From NCBI GenBank assembly GCA_049322335.1, contig JBMORL010000055.1, forward strand, positions 59,448 to 123,447: a DNA stretch of 64,000 bases. The letters are read 5' to 3'. The notes under the pieces were generated by a model that saw nothing but the letters and a program-made list of their open reading frames with translations, had not been told where the DNA came from and searched no databases. Source of the DNA: JBMORL01 sp049322335 (lineage in GTDB: Bacteria; Bacteroidota; Bacteroidia; Flavobacteriales_D; UBA2798). Made by a program: the position numbers and the translations under genes. This document shows positions 34,009-41,543 of this stretch, piece by piece; the stretch's first letter is position 1, and each line of letters opens with the position of its first letter.

Positions 34009-34803
34009 ATGAAAACAAAACTCTACCCTGTTTTATTTGCAATGGCCGGTTTTATTTTTTCACCCAAAGCCAACGCCCAAACCAATGCCATGAATTTTGA
34101 TATTGTTGATTGCAACGGAAATCCGCATAACCTGTTTAATGACCTTGATGCAGGAAAAGCGGTAATCATCGAATTTTTCATGACAAGCTGTGGTTCATGT
34201 ATCACAGCAGGAAATACGCTTGAAGATATGAAAGCAAATTTACTGGCTGAATTCCCGGGAATGATCAAAGCCTATGCTTTTGGATATAACAATTCTTATT
34301 CCTGTACAACAGTGAACAACTGGATCACAACAAACGGTTTTTCATCCATACCGTCAGATAGTGGTGCCACCCAGGTAGCGTATTACGGAGGAATGGGAAT
34401 GCCCACCATCGTTATACTTGGAGGAGGAACATCGCATTTGGTTTTAGGTTCCCCTTACGTTGGGTTTGTAACATCCGATACTACAACCATGGCCAATGAT
34501 ATCCGGAATTTTTTGAATGGAACAAACGTTGAAGAAAACATTTCAATAAACGATTTGTCTGTATTTCCCAATCCGGCCAATGCAGATATGAATATTAGTT
34601 TCAACATGAAAACCGCTAGCGACATAATCATAGAGATTGTTGACCTTACCGGGCGTGTAATCAAAACTGTTTTTAACGGGGAAGTAAGTGCAGGAGTAAA
34701 CACCAAATCATTTAACGTTACCGAAATTGCACAGGGTAATTATATGGTTCGTATTTCTTCCAAAACAACTATTTTACATCAGAATATCAGTATTATTCAC
34801 TGA
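34009..34803 (+). CDS. Thioredoxin-fold T9SS protein
   Basis: A 264-residue secreted protein. A signal peptide ends near residue 24 (PKANAQ). Residues 30-170 form a redoxin-like domain with the active-site motif FFMTSCGSCITAG (Cys61 and Cys64) and the cis-proline strand GMGMPTIVILGG. A T9SS type A domain begins near VFPNPANADMN. It opens the plus-strand copper-type operon, its stop overlapping the oxidase start by one base (TGATG). A role in disulfide handling or Cu delivery to the secreted oxidase is inferred from the context. Extracellular CxxC redox proteins are unusual but occur in this phylum. Confidence 0.82.
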   Translation: MKTKLYPVLFAMAGFIFSPKANAQTNAMNFDIVDCNGNPHNLFNDLDAGKAVIIEFFMTSCGSCITAGNTLEDMKANLLAEFPGMIKAYAFGYNNSYSCTTVNNWITTNGFSSIPSDSGATQVAYYGGMGMPTIVILGGGTSHLVLGSPYVGFVTSDTTTMANDIRNFLNGTNVEENISINDLSVFPNPANADMNISFNMKTASDIIIEIVDLTGRVIKTVFNGEVSAGVNTKSFNVTEIAQGNYMVRISSKTTILHQNISIIH

Positions 34804-36545
34804 TGCGATATATTTTTTTCAAGAGAAGATTTGCAGTTGCCGGTATAGCATTATTGGCAACAGCAACTTCTTTTGCACAAAACCAGCTTTATATTCCCGA
34901 TACATTAAGCGGAACAGTATTTAACCTGAATGTTCAACCCGGGACGAAACAATTTTTTACCGGTTATAATACGCCTACTTACGGCTACAACGGAAATTTT
35001 TTAGGACCTACACTTTTAATTAATAAAGGTGACAGCATTACATTAAACGTTACGAATAATATCACTCAGCAAACAACAGTTCACTGGCATGGATTTCACG
35101 TTGCTCCGGAAAATGACGGTGGCCCGCACCAGATTATTTATCCCTCAACCACCTGGAGTCCCTCATTTAGGATGCTGAATGAAGCTTCCACATTCTGGTA
35201 TCATCCGCACGGAGAAGGAAAAACAGAAATCCAGGTTTCAAAAGGATTGGCCGGTTTGATTATTGTTCGCGATAGTATTGAAGCTACCTATACATTACCC
35301 CGGAGATACGGAGTTGACGATTTTCCCCTGATTGTGCAATCAAAAGCATTTGATGTATTATACCAGATTGCTACAGCTACCCACGAAGACAGTATCAATA
35401 TGGTGAACGGAACGATTAATCCCTACCTGCAGGTTCCGCAACAGGTAGTTCGTTTTCGCATCTTAAATGGTTCTGCAGACCGAACCTACTATTTTGGTTT
35501 ATCTGATTCATCCGATTTTTATCTGATAGGAAGTGACGGAGGATTGCTATCACAACCTTATTTAACCAACAGGGTGAGATTATCAACCGGGGAGCGGGCA
35601 GAAATCCTGATTGATTTTTCTTCTTATTCTGTTGGTAATCAAATTTACCTTAAAAGTTATGCATCCGAATTACCGCGGGGAATCATTGGCGCTGATTCTG
35701 TTGGCACCAGCTCGATAGTAATTGCTGAAGGATACTACACCAATCCGCTGAATGGAGCAGATTTTAATGTTTTGCGTTTTGATGTTGTAGCTCAAACAGC
35801 AAATCCCGTTACTACAATTCCCGTTTCTTTTGTTCCGAAAATTCCTTTGCCGGAGGCCAGTGCCGTTACAACAAGAAGTATTCATTTTTCTCCCGACACA
35901 GTTATCAGCGGACAACAAGGTTACGTTGACGGCCCGTTCCTGATGAACAATAAAGCGTTCAACATGGATTCAATTAACGTTATCACTTACCTGAATGATA
36001 TTGAAATCTGGGAACTGACAAATAGCACAATGGTAGCTCACCCGTTCCATATTCATGATATTGAATTTTATGTTCTGGAGATAAACGGAAGTACTCCTCC
36101 GCCACAATACCAGGGTCTGAAAGACGTTATTCTCGTGCAACCCGATGACACCGTCCGTTTTATTACACAATTTACCACGTTTGCCAATCCTGTTGTGCCG
36201 TATATGTATCATTGCCATTTGCTGCATCACGAAGATGAAGGAATGATGGGAAGTTTTCTGGTGATAGATTCGGCTACAATCGGAGTAAATGAATTGAATT
36301 ATGAAGATGATAATTTCCTGATCTATCCCAATCCCGCTGATCATTATATTGAGATGATGAATACAGATGAAAGCCTCCGTTATTCAGTTGCTGTTTTCAA
36401 TTCAACAGGCAAAGTGGTATATGTATCCCGCGAACCGATGGCGGGCAGAAAGCAGATTAACAGCATGAACTGGCCTGCCGGTTTATACATTTTTCAAATC
36501 GGGACAGACGATGGATTTCGGTATCGGAAAATAATTGTGAAATGA
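34803..36545 (+). CDS. Multicopper oxidase with T9SS sorting domain (copy 2)
   Basis: A 580-residue exported oxidase, paralogue of the one at 2422. After the signal peptide (ALLATATSFAQ), copper motifs are HWHGFH (94-99), WYHPHGE (about 131-137), HPFHIHD (about 413) and HCHLLHHEDEGMM (about 470). In this copy the second motif is HPHGEGK where copy 1 has HPHTHMK, so the third His of that loop is absent, though the two type 3 ligands remain. The C-terminal T9SS type A domain starts IYPNPADHYIE. Both sequences share an identical plan with clear similarity along the whole length. The gene is translationally linked on both sides (1-base and 4-base overlaps). Confidence 0.93.
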   Translation: MRYIFFKRRFAVAGIALLATATSFAQNQLYIPDTLSGTVFNLNVQPGTKQFFTGYNTPTYGYNGNFLGPTLLINKGDSITLNVTNNITQQTTVHWHGFHVAPENDGGPHQIIYPSTTWSPSFRMLNEASTFWYHPHGEGKTEIQVSKGLAGLIIVRDSIEATYTLPRRYGVDDFPLIVQSKAFDVLYQIATATHEDSINMVNGTINPYLQVPQQVVRFRILNGSADRTYYFGLSDSSDFYLIGSDGGLLSQPYLTNRVRLSTGERAEILIDFSSYSVGNQIYLKSYASELPRGIIGADSVGTSSIVIAEGYYTNPLNGADFNVLRFDVVAQTANPVTTIPVSFVPKIPLPEASAVTTRSIHFSPDTVISGQQGYVDGPFLMNNKAFNMDSINVITYLNDIEIWELTNSTMVAHPFHIHDIEFYVLEINGSTPPPQYQGLKDVILVQPDDTVRFITQFTTFANPVVPYMYHCHLLHHEDEGMMGSFLVIDSATIGVNELNYEDDNFLIYPNPADHYIEMMNTDESLRYSVAVFNSTGKVVYVSREPMAGRKQINSMNWPAGLYIFQIGTDDGFRYRKIIVK

Positions 36546-37414
36546 AAATTGTAAACCTGTTTTTTTGGTTTTTGTTATGTGCTTCTGCGGGCGCACAGAT
36601 TCCGAATAATAGTTTTTCATCGTGGACCAATATGGGAGCGTATACCGTTCCTGATTATTGGGATAACCTTAATGCCTATACCAGTTCCAGCGGAATTTAC
36701 ACATGTATAGAAGGAGATCCCGGTAACGCGGCTACCAATTATTTAATAGTACGTACAGAAAATATTCCCGGGAAAGGAGTTGTGACAGGAAAAGCGGTGA
36801 GCGGCATTATTGATACCACAACATTTCTACCGGTTAGCGGATTTCCGTTCAATGCGCGGCCTGCCCGGCTTGACTATATTGTCCAATACATGCCTTTTGA
36901 TTTCAGCGATCCTTCCAACCTTTATGTTTGTTTGACAAAATGGAATTCAGCAAATAACCAGCGTGATACCATTGCCCGGGGATATTCAGAATTTTTAGGG
37001 ATGGCTCACTCATGGCAGCCGTTGTTCACTGATTTAATTTATCAATCGGGCGCCACACCGGATACAGCCTGTATTGTTATTTCTTCCAGTTCTGTAAATC
37101 CGCTTGCCGGGGGATATTTATATATTGACGATTTGAGTTTCAGCGGCAACGCAATAAGTGTAAACGAATTGGAAACGGAATCATTTTTATCCGTATTTCC
37201 CAATCCTGCCGAAGATTTTATTACGGTTAAGAATATAAATCCGGCTGAAATAAACAGGCTTGAAATTTTTGATATGACCGGCAGTTTGATTTTTTCTGAA
37301 AATAACAACTCAACTTATTTGCTGGATGTACACATGTGGAGCCCCGGAATATATCTTATCCGGTTAACACAACAGGATAATTCAGTAAACACTACAAAAA
37401 TTGTTATCCGGTAA
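36542..37414 (+). CDS. Secreted jelly-roll-like protein with T9SS sorting domain (copy 2)
   Basis: A 290-residue exported protein, paralogue of the one at 4143. It has a signal peptide ending in SAGAQ, an identical style of opening (IPNNSFSSWTNMGAYTVPDY), the motif GFPFNARPARLDY, the jelly-roll strand YLYIDDLSFSG and a T9SS type A domain (FPNPAEDFITV). It overlaps the oxidase stop as ATGA, so production is coupled. In copy 1 the order is the opposite (jelly-roll gene first). Function unknown; surface glycan or oxidase binding is a guess. Confidence 0.77.
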   Translation: MKIVNLFFWFLLCASAGAQIPNNSFSSWTNMGAYTVPDYWDNLNAYTSSSGIYTCIEGDPGNAATNYLIVRTENIPGKGVVTGKAVSGIIDTTTFLPVSGFPFNARPARLDYIVQYMPFDFSDPSNLYVCLTKWNSANNQRDTIARGYSEFLGMAHSWQPLFTDLIYQSGATPDTACIVISSSSVNPLAGGYLYIDDLSFSGNAISVNELETESFLSVFPNPAEDFITVKNINPAEINRLEIFDMTGSLIFSENNNSTYLLDVHMWSPGIYLIRLTQQDNSVNTTKIVIR

Positions 37415-37820
37415 AACGTTTTTTCATCCGGCCACCATTTTGAAGCAAATCAAAATAAAACTGATTAAAATTGAATTTCCGATATGGATTATGCTGTTTT
37501 TTTTCGGATGTCATAAAGAAAAGGCAGAAGAGATTCGGCCGGCACCTTGTGAGTACGATGTTTCTTTCAATTCGGAGATAAAACCGTTAATCATTTCCCG
37601 TTGTGCGAATAATTCCTGCCACGCTTTTTTAATGAATGGAATTGATTTGATCTTCAGCGACTATTCGGATATATATGAAGCATCACTCATGGAAAGTTTC
37701 CTGGCAACAATAAAACACCAGCCCGGATTTCCCATGATGCCGCAGGATACCACACAACTCCTTCCCGAAGAGATTCAGATTATTGAATGCTGGATAGAAC
37801 AGGGGAGGAAAAATAACTGA
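37401..37820 (+). CDS. Cytochrome c-like lipoprotein with CX4CH motif
   Basis: A protein of 139 residues, or about 109 if it begins at the ATG at 37491. A hydrophobic segment and lipobox FFFGC precede a short domain with IKPLIISRCANNSCHAF, a CX4CH haem-like motif seen in Bacteroidota cytochrome-like lipoproteins, and a distal Met in FPMMPQD. The final helix (EEIQIIECWIEQG) is as in such cytochromes. It may take electrons from the copper oxidase module. It overlaps the preceding gene by 14 bases from the first ATG. The haem attachment is inferred, not proven. Confidence 0.7.
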   Translation: MLSGKTFFHPATILKQIKIKLIKIEFPIWIMLFFFGCHKEKAEEIRPAPCEYDVSFNSEIKPLIISRCANNSCHAFLMNGIDLIFSDYSDIYEASLMESFLATIKHQPGFPMMPQDTTQLLPEEIQIIECWIEQGRKNN

Positions 37821-37947
37821 TTCATATAATATTGTATCAGATAGAATCTCGTTTTTCAAATCATACTTCATGATTGAATCAATCCCATTGTCCCACTCAA
37901 GCTATTCATAGAAACAAAGAGCCAGTTTGACAAACCGGGCTTTTCTG

Positions 37948-38001
37948 CTTCATGGTAGCGACCTGGAGTAAATCTTCCTTCGTCAGATCGCTGCTATGAA
38001 G
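37948..38001. repeat. Imperfect inverted repeat
   Basis: Arms CTTCATGGTAGCGA (37948-37961) and TCGCTGCTATGAAG (37988-38001) pair at 12 of 14 positions with a 26-base loop. It lies in the gap after the cytochrome-like gene. It may fold in the transcript; no mobile element end is evident. Confidence 0.4.
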
Positions 38002-38023
38002 TGAAAGGCCTGATTAAAATTCA

Positions 38024-38051
38024 AAAAGCCACGAAAATCTTCGTGGCTTTT
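38024..38051. terminator. Bidirectional intrinsic terminator
   Basis: A perfect 12-bp stem, AAAAGCCACGAA-AATC-TTCGTGGCTTTT, with A and T runs on both sides. It sits between the plus-strand operon ending at 37820 and the minus-strand gene ending at 38229, so it can end both transcripts. Confidence 0.8.
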
Positions 38052-38108
38052 CTACTTTATGGTAGACCTAATGCCACAATTGTCGACCCTAAGTCTACAA
38101 GACTTTAT

Positions 38109-38141
38109 CGTAATTGACGGTAAAATTTAGCGTCAATTACG
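38109..38141. repeat. Perfect inverted repeat with the ATTGACGGTAA-type motif
   Basis: Arms CGTAATTGACG (38109-38119) and CGTCAATTACG (38131-38141) are exact complements around an 11-base spacer. The left half, TAATTGACGGTAAAA, matches 15 of 15 bases at 60677-60691. It may be a protein-binding site or an element boundary. A simple hairpin is also possible. The rest of the 37821-38228 gap holds the other two hairpins and a copy of a dispersed repeat, and no gene. Confidence 0.6.
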
Positions 38142-38159
38142 CTTGTTTTCAAAGTAACC

Positions 38160-38218
38160 GGGGCAAAGGTAGAATTTTCTCCGATACCCGGTTAGATGCC
38201 CCGAAAATAGCCCTATAA
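38160..38218 (+). repeat. Dispersed direct repeat, copy A
   Basis: GGGGCAAAGGT...ATTTTCTCCGATACC...GAAAATAG recurs at 41419 in the same orientation with 42 of 51 bases identical, plus the following CTATAAAG. It lies just beyond the stop of the minus-strand gene at 38229. Origin unknown. Confidence 0.65.
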
Positions 38219-38228
38219 AGGCAAGGTT

Positions 38229-39059
38229 TTAAAGGTATTGGAGGTCGGTCAGGTATTTGGCTATGTCCTTTACTTCGTTGCCGTAGGTTGTGGTATTTAC
38301 GCTATGGGAGCGGTTATCCTTAAGGGTAACTGTACTAAAGGATTTTGGGTTATAGCCTTCAGCGGTGGCCTCGGCTACCTTTGTTCCATCCGGCAGAAAT
38401 ACGGCTATGATAGTGGTACTTTTACCATAATTCATATCCGTGGTTTTGGTGAATGTTCCAATTACCTTGTTATCCTGCTTTATTTCTGAACCGTTAACAA
38501 AAATGGGCATGGCGCGGTTTCGAGTTACAGTGTTGTATTGCGAAGTATTGACCACAATAACCTGCTGGGGCTTATTGGAATATTTTGGCGGATTCTTAAG
38601 CAGAAATTTCTTCTCACCGTCCGGGTTTATAACACTATCCTTTACCAGATCATATTCTACAATTACTTTTTCTACTTTGCCTCCCATCACAATTTCACCC
38701 CGGCTACCCGAACCTGCGAAAATAAAGGCTTTGTAATATGTTTTTCCGCTGGCACTTTTTGGATCATCAATATTTTCGGTTTGGATGTACAAAAGTTCCT
38801 TACCGGATAGGGATGAAAGCGTGTATTCGGTTTGAAGGGCTACTTTCTTTTCTTTCAGGATGGCATACGGTGTTCCGCTGTTGAAAATAGTGTCAAGACT
38901 TACTATTACCTTTCCCTTTTCTTTTGATTCAGCAACTCTTTCCTGGTGTTTTTTAAATTCTTTTTCGGAAACAGCCTGACCATATACATTCGAAATGGTC
39001 ATGCCAAATAATAATATCAGAAAAAGTACCGAATTAAAAATTTTGATCGTTGAACTCAT
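38229..39059 (-). CDS. Exported protein of unknown function
   Basis: A 276-residue protein with a signal peptide ending near residue 28 (ISNVYGQ). The body has beta-rich segments (SGTPYAILKEKKVALQTEY, KTYYKAFIFAGSGSRGEIVM) and a threonine-rich C-terminal third (TVTLKDNRSHSVNTTTYGNE). It begins with SEKEFKKHQERVAESKEKGK, which looks helical. I do not recognise the family. It lies 26 bases downstream of the pRiA4b-type gene and might be co-transcribed with it. Confidence 0.65.
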   Translation of the reverse strand: MSSTIKIFNSVLFLILLFGMTISNVYGQAVSEKEFKKHQERVAESKEKGKVIVSLDTIFNSGTPYAILKEKKVALQTEYTLSSLSGKELLYIQTENIDDPKSASGKTYYKAFIFAGSGSRGEIVMGGKVEKVIVEYDLVKDSVINPDGEKKFLLKNPPKYSNKPQQVIVVNTSQYNTVTRNRAMPIFVNGSEIKQDNKVIGTFTKTTDMNYGKSTTIIAVFLPDGTKVAEATAEGYNPKSFSTVTLKDNRSHSVNTTTYGNEVKDIAKYLTDLQYL

Positions 39060-39085
39060 AAGTATGAATTTTTAGCATATCAAAA

Positions 39086-39673
39086 TTAACCGTTTTCCAA
39101 CCACTTTTCAATATAGTTGTCCAATGACTTCAATTTTCGGTTCACACTCTCAATATCAAATTTCTCCGGATCATAATTTTTTCCAACCCATGTTTTCATT
39201 TCTTTATGTTCAGGGTCGCTTTTATCGGCAAGTACACGGAGCGTATGATAAAATCCATGAATGCCCCCGCAATCTTCGGGCGGGCATCTCAATTCTCCGC
39301 CAATGCAGGCAAGATATTTTGTTTTTGCATCAGCATTTATTATTTTTTCTACTACGATATCATGTTTCCATCCATCACCGAAATCGTACTCATATTCGCA
39401 TGTGACACCAACCTTTCCCAGGCATGGCCCCACTTCATTGCGCGGATCGAGGTATTGAAGATCAGGATAAATGCCGTCCATTTCTTCATCGGGTTCGCTC
39501 ACCCGGTAATTTTCAAAACGGAATTCATACAGGTGGTAATTCTGCCATCCCATTGTTATTTGTATGATGTGATGGAGATCGAAAAATGAAGTATCATAAT
39601 CAACCTGTATCCTGCGCCATATCTCAGGCTCCGATCCGCGTAGTTTTATTTTTAGTTGAATGATTTCGTTCAT
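39086..39673 (-). CDS. Plasmid pRiA4b ORF-3 family protein
   Basis: A 195-residue cytosolic protein with the signature of this family: QLKIKLRGSEPEIWRRIQV near the N terminus, FFDLHHIIQITMGWQNYHLYEF, then CEYEYDFGDGWKHDIVVE and the Cys-rich ACIGGELRCPPEDCGGIHGF. The family is found on plasmids and IS1096-type elements and is presumed accessory to mobile DNA; no biochemical function is established. It lies between repeat copies A and B, consistent with a mobile or once-mobile segment. Confidence 0.9.
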   Translation of the reverse strand: MNEIIQLKIKLRGSEPEIWRRIQVDYDTSFFDLHHIIQITMGWQNYHLYEFRFENYRVSEPDEEMDGIYPDLQYLDPRNEVGPCLGKVGVTCEYEYDFGDGWKHDIVVEKIINADAKTKYLACIGGELRCPPEDCGGIHGFYHTLRVLADKSDPEHKEMKTWVGKNYDPEKFDIESVNRKLKSLDNYIEKWLENG

Positions 39674-39685
39674 TCCAAATAAAAT

Positions 39686-41260
39686 TTACCGCTGAACAAT
39701 AACTGTTTTTGTAGCGAATTTCCCTTCAGTATTTATCTTGACGAAATAAATCCCGTTTTCTAAGCCGCTCACCGGTACTCTGATAATATTGCCTGAGAAA
39801 ATGTTTTGCGTTTGAACGATTTCTCCAACAGAATTGTAAATTTCTACTGTAATATTACTGTTATTTAATCCGGCCCCGCTTACATCAATATTCAATTCAT
39901 CGCTTGCGGGGTTAGGATAAACCTCGATGTTTTCCGAAATTTCTGTTTCTTCAATGCCTACTCCGCTGCATAAACTGGTTGGCGTAAGTGTAACAGTAGA
40001 CGCAGTAACAGAAGATGTATTGGTAATAGTTGTTCCGGACGATGTCCAGTTGGTAATGGCATTATCAAAATAGGTGGGTGTGTTTTCGGTTGCGCTTGCA
40101 GTAGTATAAGTGCAACCGGTATTCCCCATACCATCGCCTTTAAAAAGCACCATGTTGGTTCCGTTGGTTCCTGTTGCGGCAAAGCCACCATCCGAAAGCG
40201 GTGAAACGGCAAAACTCACTGTGTAACCATAACTAATGGCCGTACTTGTTTTAGCTGAAGCAACAACGCCTGTTGAAGAAATATTAAGAATGTACAGGTT
40301 GGCAAAATTGGGTGCGAAATTTCCACTATAACCAATTATTGTATAGCCACCGTTCCATGTTTGCATTAACCCAAAGCCAATGTCCATCGGAAAGGTTCCG
40401 GGGTTATATGTTTTTGCAAACGTAACAGTAGCTGTGGCATCCAGTTTTTCAAATACGATCATGGCATCATTGCTTGTATTGGTTCCGGTTCCTACTACGG
40501 CATAGCCACCATCAGAGGTTTGGATCATCTGTGAAAAATCTACAGCCTGTATTCCAATGGGCATACTCGCCCGTGCAAAGGAGATGTTTCCGCTGGCATC
40601 TGTTTTTATAAAACTGAAAAATCCATTGTTGGCTCTTCCTCCCACCATATAACCGCCATCGGAAGTCTGAATCACATTATACCCGTAATTACCAATGCCT
40701 GCTCCCCACATTTTCGACCATGATTCTGTTCCGGTGCTGGTTAGTTTTAACAGGTAAATGGCTCCAACGGTTGTTTGAGCGTTTATTTTTTTTGCATCAC
40801 CGGTCAAAATATAACCGCCATCTGTTGTTTGAATAATGTCATAAGCAATTTCATCATCCACCGTTCCGTATGTTTTAGCCCAGCTTATGTTTCCGCTGGC
40901 ATCTGTTTTAACCACCAATACATCTCTTCCTCCTGCACCCGAACTGGTTGTGTAACCGGCTGCTATGTATCCGCCATCGGATGTCTGCCGGGCAATATTA
41001 AAAATCTCATTTCCGCTTGCCCCATAGGCTTTTGTCCAGCTAATGGTACCCGAAAGGTCGGTTTTCATAAGAATTCCTTCTTCCGGTGAGCCGAGGGATG
41101 AGCCTCTCGTTCCCGCCACAATGATCCCACTGGTAGCCGAAGTCGCACGGGTTCCGGTATAGTTGACCGAACCGGCAAAGGTCTTTTGAAAAACGGGTTG
41201 GGCGTTTACCGATAGGATATTAAGGGTAAACAGGACGGAAAGGGTAGATAATCTTTTCAT
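39686..41260 (-). CDS. Secreted repeat protein with T9SS sorting domain
   Basis: A 524-residue secreted protein (start at 41260, signal TLNILSVNAQ). It contains at least six repeats of about 45-50 residues, each with a core like QTSDGGYIAAGYT (also TTDGGYILTG, TSDGGYMVGG, TSDGGYAVVG, LSDGGFAATG), alternating with strands such as VVKTDASGNISWAKTYG. These resemble beta-propeller-like repeats of secreted Bacteroidota proteins. A T9SS type A domain (VYPNPASDEL) ends it. Its function is unknown, perhaps adhesion. The start is set at 41260 because the longer frame hides the signal peptide. Confidence 0.82.
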   Translation of the reverse strand: MKRLSTLSVLFTLNILSVNAQPVFQKTFAGSVNYTGTRATSATSGIIVAGTRGSSLGSPEEGILMKTDLSGTISWTKAYGASGNEIFNIARQTSDGGYIAAGYTTSSGAGGRDVLVVKTDASGNISWAKTYGTVDDEIAYDIIQTTDGGYILTGDAKKINAQTTVGAIYLLKLTSTGTESWSKMWGAGIGNYGYNVIQTSDGGYMVGGRANNGFFSFIKTDASGNISFARASMPIGIQAVDFSQMIQTSDGGYAVVGTGTNTSNDAMIVFEKLDATATVTFAKTYNPGTFPMDIGFGLMQTWNGGYTIIGYSGNFAPNFANLYILNISSTGVVASAKTSTAISYGYTVSFAVSPLSDGGFAATGTNGTNMVLFKGDGMGNTGCTYTTASATENTPTYFDNAITNWTSSGTTITNTSSVTASTVTLTPTSLCSGVGIEETEISENIEVYPNPASDELNIDVSGAGLNNSNITVEIYNSVGEIVQTQNIFSGNIIRVPVSGLENGIYFVKINTEGKFATKTVIVQR

Positions 41261-41418
41261 AGCTATTGATTTTAGTTTGCAATTTACGAAAAACCCCATG
41301 ATTTTGAATCGCCTTCAGCTTTTAATTACATCCCGGTACAGGTGGCAGGCAGAAAAGTTCAAGAGATATATGATTTCCTTTAAGGTTTTATACTTCATAT
41401 CGACCTTAATATCTTGCT

Positions 41419-41478
41419 GGGGCAAAGGTTGGATTTTCTCCGATACCTGGCCACAAGCCATGAAAATAGCCACTATAA
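41419..41478 (+). repeat. Dispersed direct repeat, copy B
   Basis: The second copy of the repeat at 38160, same orientation, 42 of 51 bases identical. It lies between the repeat-protein gene and the phosphatase gene, 64 bases beyond the phosphatase stop. The two copies bracket a 3.2-kb segment with three genes. Confidence 0.65.
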
Positions 41479-41543
41479 AGTGGGCAAAAAGGTTGCAATT
41501 TAAAAAAAATCGCAATGAAATAATTTTAATGAATAGAATCTGT

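Noticed and set aside
37948..38001. Possible insertion-sequence end (inverted repeat)
   Set aside because: No transposase gene is near and the pair is imperfect and only 54 bases long; a transcript hairpin is simpler.
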